NCBI RefSeq assembly: GCF_005771535.1 | Contig: NZ_VANU01000008.1 | Coordinates: 1-39,730, forward strand | Reading direction: 5' to 3' | Source of the DNA: Arcobacter arenosus | GTDB taxonomy: Bacteria > Campylobacterota > Campylobacteria > Campylobacterales > Arcobacteraceae | DNA length: 39,730 nt | Part shown: positions 17,622-25,829 of the stretch, piece by piece | Position numbering within the stretch: the stretch's first letter is position 1 | Layout of the letters: the number at the start of each line of letters is the position of its first letter | Made by a program: the position numbers and the translations under genes | Notes under the pieces: generated by a model | The model's database searches: none | The model's input: only the letters and a program-made list of their open reading frames with translations | What the model was told of the DNA's origin: nothing

Positions 17622-17698
17622 GTAAATAAATATTTACAAAATGATTATTCATATATTTATTTTAATAAAAAAATAAAATTTAAACAGAAATATATTTC
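17622..17698. promoter_or_regulatory. Inverted repeats between sulP and STAND operon, related to those at 5860-5915
   Basis: GTAAATA (17622-17628) / TATTTAC (17631-17637) form a 7-bp inverted repeat, and GAAATATATTTC (17687-17698) is a 12-bp palindrome. ACAGAAATATATTTC at 17684-17698 matches ACAGAAATACATTTC at 5897-5911 in 14 of 15 bases, in the same orientation and with a GTAAATA...TATTTAC unit on the same side. The rest of the 276-bp gap 17455-17730 is AT-rich DNA without a gene. It must hold the STAND operon promoter and the 3' end of sulP. Confidence 0.35.
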
Positions 17699-17730
17699 AC
17701 TCAATCAAACAATATTAAATATAAAGGTTT

Positions 17731-19971
17731 TTATTGCCATCTTTCTAAAACTTGAACTTCATATGTAATTTCTCTAAGTCTTCTAGACAAGTGCTTACAA
17801 AATTCTAGTAATAAATCTTGAGCTACTAAAGGATATTCTTTCAGTAACTTATCAAATTTTACTCTTGTTAAGACATATGTAGAAATATCACAATCAGCAA
17901 CTGCTTCAACACTTTGTTTTTTTTCTTCAAAGAATGCCATTTGTCCTACAACTACACCAGCAGAATATGTGACTCTTCTAGTTTTAGAAGTAGTTGAGTT
18001 TTCATAAAAATACTCTTCGTGTTCATCCCAAACTGTTACACTTCCATTTCGTAAAAAATATATACAATCTGATTCATCATTTTCTTTATAGAGGTATTCA
18101 TCTTTTGAAAATTTTTTTTCATCCAAGTAACCTAATAAAATCTTTTGTTCATCTTTATTAAGATTTCTTGCTACACTCATAGAATCTAAATCAATAATTT
18201 GATTGTATTTACTCTCAACAATATCATTCTCTTTTAGAAGTCTATTCTCTGCAAATTCTAATGCTAAATCGGTATATTCGTACCAATTCTCAACTTCTGG
18301 CATAATAATATCTGCTGAACACAATGCTTCATATGTATCATCACCAAATCTAATATGACTAAAAATAAAACTTTTTTTTGAATCTATTTTATTCTCATCA
18401 ATAACTTGCTTTATGATATCAGCCCCTGTTATATCAATTTCAGTAACTTTTTTAAAATCTAAGATTATATATTTTGAATCAATGCTATTTATTGTTTTTC
18501 TAAGAATATCAGCAGTACCAAAAAAGATTGAACCATCAAGTTCAATAATCGAAATTTCTTTACCATTTTTTTGTAAGAATTCTCTAGCTTTTGTAGTTCT
18601 TTCTCTTTTTGATTGAATCATTGTTCTATTTAAAATATTAAAGTTAGAGTTTTTCATTGTTTCATAGATAAAAAGTAAAGAGGCAAATGCAAATCCAAAC
18701 ACAATTGCAATTGTAATATCTGAAATAAAGGCAGTTATTAACATAACAAGAATTATCATAAATGAGTAAAATACATCTTTAATACAATTTTGTTTTTTAG
18801 TATTATTAGAGCAATTCTTATAAAGCTTTTTAACCATAAAAAATGTTGGCATAGACATAACAATTCCAGTAAAAATTAACATAGTAGAAAGTATTATCAC
18901 CGGAATATATGTTAAGTAATCATTAAAAATAAATATAAATAAAAAAATTGTAATTACATTAACAACTACACTTAATCTGGTTCTACCACCTGCTTCAAAA
19001 TTAACTAAAGATCTAGCTTCAGTTCCTGCACTTGGCATTCCACCAAATAAACCTGATAAAATATTTCCTAGACCTTGACCATACAATTCATATGAAGTAT
19101 TATTTTTACTTGATTTTATTTCAGGTTTATTATTTAGAAGGTTTACACTTAATAATGAACTTAATGATGACATTAAAGCTATTGCAAATGATGTAAGAAA
19201 TATCTCGGGTAGAAAAGCTTTTATTAAAGTTAAAGATTGCAAAAAAGATTCATAGTTATAATTCAAATTAGGTAATTCAACTTTAACATTACCAAGCATT
19301 AAATTAGAATTTGAACTGAATAGAAAAAATATTATTCCTCCTAAAATTGGCACAATTATTGGCAGATAAACAAATATATTGAAAGGAAGTCTTTTATTCA
19401 CTAACTCTTTTATTGAATTAAAATTTTTCAGTAGTAGTAAACTTAACATAATAACTGTAATAAATATCAAGAGTGCTGTTTCAGAAATATTTTTACTTTC
19501 TACATTAAATACAATAGGAAGTTGTTTTACAATAATGATTATTCCAATAGTGGTACTAATACCTTTTGTAACCGAAGATGGTAAAAATTTAATTAAATTC
19601 CCGATTTTAAAATATGCAAAGATGAGTTGAATCAAACCAGTGACTATTACACAAACAAACATCAAGCTAAATATTAATGTTAATATATCTGGATTTAAAA
19701 CTTGGATTTTACTAGAAACTGAAATTAAAAAGTCTGATAAAATTAGTGCTGTAACTACAAGAGGTCCACCTATTTGTAAAGAATGATTACTAATAAAAAG
19801 TGTTACTAGTGTTCCAATGATTGCTGTATAAAATGCTGCATTAATACCAAATTGTTGAAGTTCTGGAAAACCACTAAACAATAGTAATCCACAAGCAAGA
19901 GCTAATGGTAAAGAAACTAAAGCAGAAATGATACCACCTATGATATCACTTTTATAATGGTGTATACTCAA
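17731..19971 (-). CDS. SulP-family anion permease with STAS and cNMP-binding-like domains
   Basis: The 746-residue inner-membrane transporter belongs to the SulP/SLC26 family. Many hydrophobic helices fill residues ~10-435, with family motifs ALACGLLLFSG (25-34 region), NILSGLFGGMPSAG (303-316) and GGRTRLS (328-334). A STAS domain follows (~471-560; IIELDGSIFFGTAD at 475-488, FKKVTEIDITGADI at 506-519). A cyclic-nucleotide-binding-like domain ends it (~608-728; IYFLRNGSVTVWDE 637-650, GVVVGQMAFFEE 672-683). Sulfate, bicarbonate or dicarboxylate are the usual substrates; which one is not readable. The start is TTG, since an in-frame TAA lies two codons upstream and AGGA lies ~12 bases before it. 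The phosphate-binding cassette lacks the usual Arg (QSVEAVA at 686-692), so cNMP binding is doubtful. The adjoining STAND operon is probably unrelated. Confidence 0.88.
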   Translation of the reverse strand: MSIHHYKSDIIGGIISALVSLPLALACGLLLFSGFPELQQFGINAAFYTAIIGTLVTLFISNHSLQIGGPLVVTALILSDFLISVSSKIQVLNPDILTLIFSLMFVCVIVTGLIQLIFAYFKIGNLIKFLPSSVTKGISTTIGIIIIVKQLPIVFNVESKNISETALLIFITVIMLSLLLLKNFNSIKELVNKRLPFNIFVYLPIIVPILGGIIFFLFSSNSNLMLGNVKVELPNLNYNYESFLQSLTLIKAFLPEIFLTSFAIALMSSLSSLLSVNLLNNKPEIKSSKNNTSYELYGQGLGNILSGLFGGMPSAGTEARSLVNFEAGGRTRLSVVVNVITIFLFIFIFNDYLTYIPVIILSTMLIFTGIVMSMPTFFMVKKLYKNCSNNTKKQNCIKDVFYSFMIILVMLITAFISDITIAIVFGFAFASLLFIYETMKNSNFNILNRTMIQSKRERTTKAREFLQKNGKEISIIELDGSIFFGTADILRKTINSIDSKYIILDFKKVTEIDITGADIIKQVIDENKIDSKKSFIFSHIRFGDDTYEALCSADIIMPEVENWYEYTDLALEFAENRLLKENDIVESKYNQIIDLDSMSVARNLNKDEQKILLGYLDEKKFSKDEYLYKENDESDCIYFLRNGSVTVWDEHEEYFYENSTTSKTRRVTYSAGVVVGQMAFFEEKKQSVEAVADCDISTYVLTRVKFDKLLKEYPLVAQDLLLEFCKHLSRRLREITYEVQVLERWQ

Positions 19972-20143
19972 TTTTTATCTTTTTCCTATAACTAATAAGT
20001 TTTCTATCCATCAAATTAAATATTTACGAAATCATAGAGAATTATATAGCTAATTTTATAATTACATTATAAATTATATATTATTAGTAAAGAATAAAAA
20101 TATTAACTTTTTAACAAAGTCAATTTAAAATTATACTTCTACA

Positions 20144-20398
20144 TTAGATCTTTGTTTGTAAAAAATCAGATATTTCTATATTAAAAATCTTTGACATTTT
20201 ATAAATATGTTCCAGATTGAAGTGTTTTTTATTTTTGTATAATTCAGCAGCAGATACCAAACTAACAGATTTATATCCCATAGCATATGATAATTCTAGT
20301 TGAGTCATATTATTTAATTCTCTAAGTTGTTTTACTTTTTTGCCAACTTGTATATAAAAATCATCTATTTCATCTTTAGAAAAATTAAACTCAATCAC
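20144..20398 (-). CDS. XRE-type helix-turn-helix regulator
   Basis: This 84-residue single-domain DNA-binding protein has a Cro/C1 HTH at ~16-78: VKQLRELNNMTQLELSYAMGY gives helices 1-3 and NLEHIYKMSKIFNIEISDFL is the typical helix 4-5 tail. The start is GTG with AGG five bases upstream. It is divergent from the IS3-type orfA across a short gap that contains the palindrome TACTATAGTA. Small XRE proteins next to restriction or toxin-antitoxin loci often act as controllers. Here it stands beside a broken type I restriction locus, so it may be the surviving regulator. No specific family is recognised. Confidence 0.85.
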   Translation of the reverse strand: MIEFNFSKDEIDDFYIQVGKKVKQLRELNNMTQLELSYAMGYKSVSLVSAAELYKNKKHFNLEHIYKMSKIFNIEISDFLQTKI

Positions 20399-20405
20399 AC
20401 TAACC

Positions 20406-20469
20406 TACTATAGTAATATTTTTGATTAAGTGTACATATATTAAAATTCCATATCAAACTACTATGGTG
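20406..20469. promoter_or_regulatory. Candidate operators for the XRE regulator
   Basis: TACTATAGTA (20406-20415) is a perfect 10-bp palindrome immediately upstream of the XRE GTG start. A second copy TACTATGGTG (20460-20469) matches 8 of 10 bases, just before the orfA start. Two spaced copies between divergent genes suit autoregulation. This is inferred from position and symmetry only. Confidence 0.3.
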
Positions 20470-20478
20470 GGTTACAAA

Positions 20479-20736
20479 ATGAGACAAAGTAAATATAATG
20501 AAAATCAGATAATTACAATTTTAAAAAAGATTCATTCAGGTTCACCTGTGTTAAAAACTTGTAAGGATTATGAAATTTCAAAAGACACATATTATAGTTG
20601 GAAGAAAAAATATTCTACTGTTTTAAAATACTTTGATATTATAGATACATTAGAATATGAGAATAAACAACTTAAAAAAATGTTCGTTGATTTATCAATA
20701 GAAAAAAATGAATTATTAAGTAGAAACTCAAACTGA
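20479..20736 (+). CDS. IS3-family transposase OrfA (helix-turn-helix), OrfB absent
   Basis: The 85-residue frame reads MRQSKYNENQIITILKK at its start, the standard opening of IS3-family OrfA. The HTH region follows (LKTCKDYEISKDTYYSWKKKY) and a leucine-zipper-like tail (LEYENKQLKKMFVDLSIEKNELL) closes it. I chose the ATG at 20479 rather than an upstream in-frame ATG at 20422 because family similarity starts there. OrfA length is close to normal, but no OrfB with the DDE catalytic core follows. Instead the DNA passes into a HicB-like fragment on the other strand. The element is therefore a remnant and unable to transpose on its own. Confidence 0.7.
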   Translation: MRQSKYNENQIITILKKIHSGSPVLKTCKDYEISKDTYYSWKKKYSTVLKYFDIIDTLEYENKQLKKMFVDLSIEKNELLSRNSN

Positions 20737-20930
20737 TACTTCAACAACACATCTATAAGCATTTAATAAATCTAAAACTGCTTCTAGTTGTGTTTCACAT
20801 CTCCCAAAATTGATTTTTGAGAATCAAAATAAGCTAAAAATCCACCACCATCTTGTTCATTTATTTTATCAACTTTTAGTCCTTTTAAAAATTTACTGAA
20901 ATTAACTTCGTTAAAAGTATTTTTATTCAT
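20728..20930 (-). pseudogene. HicB-like antitoxin remnant with frameshift
   Basis: On the minus strand an ATG at 20930 opens 48 codons to a TAG at 20784-20786: MNKNTFNEV..., with DGGGFLAYFDSQ at residues 27-38. That glycine-rich beta strand is typical of HicB N-termini. Just before the stop the sense switches to the neighbouring frame, which continues GRCETQLEAVLDLLNAYR and ends at 20728. This matches the G-x-T-x-E-E-A-L-x-N helix of HicB. One indel around 20800-20812 would restore the frame. No HicA-like toxin is seen beside it. The 3' end overlaps the transposase fragment by 9 bases, marking a recombination scar. The assignment is tentative. Confidence 0.4.
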
Positions 20931-21031
20931 AAATTGAATCCTTTTATTTTGATATTTAGTAATTTTAACATTTTAAAAATTGAAATTTATATAAAAAAGT
21001 TTTTAATTATTTTTAATATGATATAGTTAAT

Positions 21032-21130
21032 TTAATTGTACTAAATGAGTTAAAAATTAATTGTACTGATAAAAAATTAAAAATATTTAAATAGAGTTGA
21101 AGATATGGGTGTTCCAATTAATTGTACTAA
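21032..21130. repeat. Three copies of TTAATTGTACT near the hsdS breakpoint
   Basis: TTAATTGTACTAA occurs at 21032-21044 and 21118-21130, and TTAATTGTACT at 21057-21067. The copies lie in the gene-poor gap between the HicB remnant and the surviving hsdS end. They might be binding sites or the footprint of the deletion. The remainder of 20931-21096 is AT-rich and I see no gene in it. Confidence 0.45.
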
Positions 21131-21348
21131 AATTTTTTCAAATAAAACATTTAAAGTTTTTAAAAAAAGAAAAAGTGCTTTTACCTACTAAAAAAATTGC
21201 AAATGAATTTAACTCTTTTACTGAAAATTTATATAAAGAAATTGATTTATTGAGAGGTAAAAACCAAACCCTAAAACAAACAAGAGATTTACTACTACCT
21301 AGACTACTAAGTGGAAAATTAGATATTGAAAAGATTGATATAAACTAA
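21097..21348 (+). pseudogene. hsdS: Truncated type I specificity subunit (C-terminal end of HsdS)
   Basis: Up to 83 codons are open. From about residue 28 the sequence is the canonical end of HsdS: VLLPTKKIANEF, a helical conserved-region stretch (NSFTENLYKEIDLLRGKNQTL), then RDLLLPRLLSGKLDI. Full HsdS proteins are about 400 residues with two target-recognition domains; both are missing here. The first ~15 codons, which overlap a TTAATTGTACT repeat, may be non-HsdS sequence joined at the breakpoint. The stop is 10 bases before the YhcG-like gene, so it belongs to the original restriction operon. It cannot specify DNA recognition by itself. Confidence 0.75.
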
Positions 21349-21358
21349 AGGAAAAGCC

Positions 21359-22378
21359 ATGGCAAGTGATATATTAAATACTAAAATCATAGAAGATATC
21401 AGAAATTTACTTATTCTCTCAAGGCAAAACCTTGCCCAAACAGTAAATAGTGCCATGGTTCAAACCTATTGGAATATAGGTCGTATTATAGTTGAAGATG
21501 AACAAGCAGGAGAACAAAGAGCCGCGTATGGAAAAAAGCAGTTAGAGTTTATATCTGATAAGCTTACAACAGAGTTTGGAAAAGGGTTTGATACAAGAAA
21601 CTTACGAAATATGAGGCAGTTTTATACCATTTATCCAAATTGGAACGCAGTGAGTACCAAATTAAGCTGGACACACTATAGAACACTTTTTAGAATAGAA
21701 AAAGATGAAGTTAGACAATGGTATATGCAAGAGAGCATTGCAAACAATTGGAGTGCAAGAGCTTTAGATAGACAAATAAGCAGTCTATATTATGAAAGAC
21801 TTATTTCAAGTAAAGAAAAAATACCAGTAGAAAATGAAGCAAAAGAAAAGACAAAAGAGTTACAACTAACTGCTAAAGATGTTTTAAGAGACCCTTATAT
21901 CTTTGACTTTTTAAATCTTCCAAGTCAATCTTTATTAGAAACAGACATTGAACAAGCTTTGATAGATAATCTTCAAAAGTTTTTACTAGAACTTGGTCGT
22001 GGTTTTGCTTTTGTATCAAGACAAAAAAGACTAAGTGTAGAAGAGCAAGATTTTTATATCGATTTAGTATTTTATAACTATAAATTGAAGTGTTTTTTAC
22101 TTATAGATTTGAAGCTTGGAAAATTAACTCATCAAGATGTGGGGCAAATGGATACTTATGTTCGTATTTATGACAAGTTTGAAAAAAGTGAAGATGATAA
22201 TCCTACCATAGGACTTATACTTTGTAGTGAAAAATCACAAGCAGTAGCGAAGTATTCAGTGTTAAATGATAGCAAACAACTATTTAGTTCAAAATATCTA
22301 CCATATTTACCAAGTGAAGAAGAGCTTAAACAAGAGTTGTTAAGAGAGAGAAGTATTTTACTTGAAGATTTAAAATAA
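21359..22378 (+). CDS. YhcG-family PDDEXK nuclease-domain protein (DUF1016)
   Basis: The 339-residue protein has an N-terminal helical DUF1016 domain (~10-150; NSAMVQTYWNIGRIIVE at 30-46, GFDTRNLRNMRQFY at 76-89, LSWTHYRTL at 102-110). A C-terminal PDDEXK-like nuclease core follows (~195-320; FYIDLVFYN at 232-240 with D235, LLIDLKLG at 247-254 with D250-x-K252, VGQMDTYV at 261-268). The active site is D...D-x-K instead of the commoner D...E-x-K. AAAGGA is a good ribosome site before the ATG. YhcG-type genes often sit inside type I restriction operons, as here between hsdS and hsdR. The biochemical role is not established; a restriction accessory nuclease is likely. Confidence 0.85.
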   Translation: MASDILNTKIIEDIRNLLILSRQNLAQTVNSAMVQTYWNIGRIIVEDEQAGEQRAAYGKKQLEFISDKLTTEFGKGFDTRNLRNMRQFYTIYPNWNAVSTKLSWTHYRTLFRIEKDEVRQWYMQESIANNWSARALDRQISSLYYERLISSKEKIPVENEAKEKTKELQLTAKDVLRDPYIFDFLNLPSQSLLETDIEQALIDNLQKFLLELGRGFAFVSRQKRLSVEEQDFYIDLVFYNYKLKCFLLIDLKLGKLTHQDVGQMDTYVRIYDKFEKSEDDNPTIGLILCSEKSQAVAKYSVLNDSKQLFSSKYLPYLPSEEELKQELLRERSILLEDLK

Positions 22379-22388
22379 AAGGTTTAAA

Positions 22389-25300
22389 ATGGCATATATA
22401 AATGAAAGTCATATAGAAGATGCAGATATAAAATTTTTCTTAGAAAATCTAAAATATGATGAGCATATCAATGCTTGGAAAGATGAACTTATAGGAAGAG
22501 ACTCTCTAAAAGAAGTAGTGCTAAAAAAAAGAGTTTTTAAAGCCATAGAAAAATTAAACCCAAATATCCCAAAAGAGTGTATGTATGATGCCATTGAACA
22601 ACTAAGCAAATCAAGAGTAAGTCAAAGTGAGATAGAAGCCAATAGTGAGGTTTATGAGCTTTTAAAAGATGGATATTATACCACATACAAAAATGATGAG
22701 GGAAAAGATGAACCCGTTCAGATTAAGTTTATTGGCTTTGATAAAGATAGCATTCATAATGAGTTTTTAGTCGTATCTCAACTAACTATTGAAAAACTAA
22801 GCTCCACAGGAAAAAGAAGACCCGATATACTTCTATATGTAAATGGTTTGCCCTTAGTTATGATAGAACTTAAAAGACCTGATATTAAAGTAAAAACAGG
22901 ATATGACAAAAATCTTCAAGACTATAGAGAGGATATTCCTCAACTTTTTTATTATAATCTTTTTGTAGGTATCTCAAATGGTTATCAAACAAGAGTTGGA
23001 AGTTTTAATGCCCCTTGGGAACATTTCTTTTCTTGGACAAAACTAAAAGATAATGTAGAAGATAAAACTCAAGACACACTTTTAGAACTTGAAAACAAAA
23101 GTATCCATGAAAAACCAAGACTATCTTTACAAACACTTTGTGAAGGATTATGCAGTAAAACAAACTTGATAGACTATTTTGAAAACTTTGTTTTATATCA
23201 TAGAAAAAGAACAAAGATTATCGCAAAAAACCATCAGTTTTTAGGTGTAAATAGAGCAATAGAAAATCTAAAAAATAGCAACGATACAAAACTTGGGGTA
23301 TTTTGGCATACCCAAGGAAGTGGAAAATCATACTCTATGATTTTTTTCTCTAAAAAAATAAATAGAAAAGTTGAGGGTAACTGGTCGTTTTTGATTATTA
23401 CAGATAGAAATGATTTGGATGACCAAATCTTTAAAAACTTTGTTGATACACAAACCTTAAATCTATCAACCAATCAAAATATGAAAAACAATGAATACAG
23501 AGCCAAAGGAAACAAAAGTAGGGCTCAACTAGAAGAGGCACTCAGTCAAAATAAAAGTTTTTATTTTTCTACTATATTTAATTTTGGACTGGATAAGGGA
23601 AAAGTATATAAGAAGAAATCTGACAGAGATGATTGGATAGTCATAGTAGATGAAGCACACAGAAGTCAATATAAATCATTAGGTGAAAATATGAAAATAG
23701 CATTGCCAAACGCTAAGTTTATAGCTTTTACTGGAACACCTATTTTACAAAATGGCTTAACCGAACAATGGTTTGGAAACTATGTATCAGAGTATAACTT
23801 TGCCCAAAGTATAGAAGATGGAGCAACAGTTCCTTTGTATTATAGAAAAAGTGTTCCAAGTGTGGTTTTAGAAAATGAAGATTTAAGCGATGAAGCAATG
23901 GAGATTTTAAATCAATATGATTTAAATGAAGAGCAACTTGATAATCTAAACAGTGAATACACAACCCTTTTTCAAGCAGTAAAAAGAGATGATAGACTTG
24001 ATGAAATAGCAAAACATATAGTAAAACACTTCCCACAAAGACTTGATGTAAGAGATGATGAAGGCAAAAGAAAACCAATGAAAGCTATGGTTATCTCTAT
24101 TGATAAGTTTACAGCTGTAAAAATGTATGACAAAGTACAACTAGCACTAAAAGAGGAAACAAAAGAGCTCATAAGAGCAAAAAAGAAAGCTAAAGGGGAA
24201 GAAAAAGAGCTAATACAGAGAAAGCTTGACTTTATAAATGAAACAAAAATGGCAGTAGTAATATCTCAAGAAGGAACAGAAAAACAAGAGAGAGAAAAGT
24301 TTGCTGCACAGGGTCTTGATATTGTTCCACATAGAAAACTTATGAACAATGCTGACGAAGATGGTAGAGATATAGAGGACTATTTTAAAGATGCAAATAA
24401 TCCTTACAGAATAGTTTTTGTGACTGCTATGTGGATGACAGGTTTTGATGCACCTAGTGTTTCAACTCTCTATTTAGATAAACCTATGAAAAATCATACT
24501 CTAATGCAAACAATAGCAAGAGCAAATAGAGTTTATGAAGCAAAGAAAAATGGAATGATAATCGACTACTTTGGAGTATTTAGAAATCTAAAAAAAGCAC
24601 TTAGTGATTATGCTGAGGGAAATACAAGTAGTGAAGATGAAACCAATTTGCCAGTAAAAGAGTTTGGTATGTTAATAGAACTTTTACAAGAGTCTATAAA
24701 TAAATGTAAAAGTTATCTAAAAGAGTTTGATATCGATGTAGATAAAATACATGCGATAGGTGAGAAAGGGTTTAAAGAGATAGAACTTTTCAAAGACTAT
24801 GCAGATATTATACTTAAAAGTAATGATAGAAGAAAAGAGTTTAATCTTTTTGTTAATACAATTGTTTCGCTTTATGACTCGGCAAAACCTGAAATATACA
24901 ATTATCCCGATATAAAACAAGAAAGAGATCTGTTTACATATTTAAAAGAGATTGTAAATAGAAAGCTTGATAGAGATGAAGAGATAAATAAAGCAAGACA
25001 AGAAATTGATGAACTTTTAGATAGAAGTGTATTAGGAAACAAAGATTTAGAAGATGATACAAAAATTACTATAACAGATTATAGGCAGATAAATTTAGGT
25101 GAAATAGATTTTGAAAAGTTACGAAAAGAGTTTCCTAAAAAAGCTCACAAAAGTATTGAGTTTACAGACTTAAAAGAGTTTATGGAAATAAAACTAAAAC
25201 AGATGACAGCAAGAAATAAAACAAGAGGAAACTTTTTAGAAGATTTTGAAAAAATAATTGATGAATACAATAACGGAAGTGTAGAAGTAGAAGAAGCTTA

Positions 25301-25757
25301 TGAGACTCTATTAAAACAGATAGAAAAACTAAATGAAGAGGAAAAAAGATATATAAAAGAAGGCTTTAGTAGTGAAGAAGAGCTTGAAATATTTGATTTA
25401 CTCAAAAAAGATAAACTTACAAAAGATGAGATAAGTAAAGTAAAAAAGACAGCTAAAAATTTATTAAAGATTTTAAGTGATAAAAAGAGAGAACTATTTG
25501 TTTATAATTGGTATAAAGAGAGACAAAAGCAAAGTGAAGTAGAACACACAATAGGACAAGTATTAGATGAAGAGTTACCAGAGTCTTATGATGTAAAAAT
25601 TTTTAGAGAGAAAAAAGAGATAGTTTTTGAACACATATATCATTTAGCTGAATTGGGTGATGAAAGATTTGTTTATGAGACAACAAACAATAGTGATTAT
25701 TTATCAGAGCTTTATGAATCAGATTTAGTAGCCCAACCAAAGCCAGAGTACAATTAA
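22389..25757 (+). CDS. hsdR: Type I restriction enzyme R subunit (HsdR)
   Basis: The 1122-residue protein has a full HsdR layout. The N-terminal PD-x-E-L-K nuclease is at P145-D146 and E160-L161-K162. SF2 translocase motifs are Walker A HTQGSGKS (307-314), DEAHRSQY (421-428), FTGTP (447-451), and the motif V-VI region VFVTAMWMTGFDAP...QTIARANRVYE. A long helical C-terminal domain would bind the methylase core. The length is normal for HsdR and no frameshift is seen. It follows yhcG by 10 bases. In intact systems it needs HsdM and HsdS for DNA recognition and host protection; here hsdM is absent and hsdS is a stub, so it is probably inactive as a classical restriction enzyme unless partners are encoded elsewhere. 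Confidence 0.95.
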   Translation: MAYINESHIEDADIKFFLENLKYDEHINAWKDELIGRDSLKEVVLKKRVFKAIEKLNPNIPKECMYDAIEQLSKSRVSQSEIEANSEVYELLKDGYYTTYKNDEGKDEPVQIKFIGFDKDSIHNEFLVVSQLTIEKLSSTGKRRPDILLYVNGLPLVMIELKRPDIKVKTGYDKNLQDYREDIPQLFYYNLFVGISNGYQTRVGSFNAPWEHFFSWTKLKDNVEDKTQDTLLELENKSIHEKPRLSLQTLCEGLCSKTNLIDYFENFVLYHRKRTKIIAKNHQFLGVNRAIENLKNSNDTKLGVFWHTQGSGKSYSMIFFSKKINRKVEGNWSFLIITDRNDLDDQIFKNFVDTQTLNLSTNQNMKNNEYRAKGNKSRAQLEEALSQNKSFYFSTIFNFGLDKGKVYKKKSDRDDWIVIVDEAHRSQYKSLGENMKIALPNAKFIAFTGTPILQNGLTEQWFGNYVSEYNFAQSIEDGATVPLYYRKSVPSVVLENEDLSDEAMEILNQYDLNEEQLDNLNSEYTTLFQAVKRDDRLDEIAKHIVKHFPQRLDVRDDEGKRKPMKAMVISIDKFTAVKMYDKVQLALKEETKELIRAKKKAKGEEKELIQRKLDFINETKMAVVISQEGTEKQEREKFAAQGLDIVPHRKLMNNADEDGRDIEDYFKDANNPYRIVFVTAMWMTGFDAPSVSTLYLDKPMKNHTLMQTIARANRVYEAKKNGMIIDYFGVFRNLKKALSDYAEGNTSSEDETNLPVKEFGMLIELLQESINKCKSYLKEFDIDVDKIHAIGEKGFKEIELFKDYADIILKSNDRRKEFNLFVNTIVSLYDSAKPEIYNYPDIKQERDLFTYLKEIVNRKLDRDEEINKARQEIDELLDRSVLGNKDLEDDTKITITDYRQINLGEIDFEKLRKEFPKKAHKSIEFTDLKEFMEIKLKQMTARNKTRGNFLEDFEKIIDEYNNGSVEVEEAYETLLKQIEKLNEEEKRYIKEGFSSEEELEIFDLLKKDKLTKDEISKVKKTAKNLLKILSDKKRELFVYNWYKERQKQSEVEHTIGQVLDEELPESYDVKIFREKKEIVFEHIYHLAELGDERFVYETTNNSDYLSELYESDLVAQPKPEYN

Positions 25758-25829
25758 AAGTATTACATTATGAAATATTTTTATAAAAATTTAAATCATC
25801 ATGATATCATAAAATAAAAAAGTAAAACT

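Noticed and set aside
23005-24172. Several minus-strand frames antisense to hsdR
   Set aside because: All are covered by conserved HsdR motifs on the plus strand and give hydrophobic or Cys/His-rich nonsense peptides.
25758-25829. AT-rich symmetric sequences including ATGATATCAT between hsdR and rhuM
   Set aside because: Short AT palindromes are common here, and no T-tract or promoter pattern makes them more than chance.
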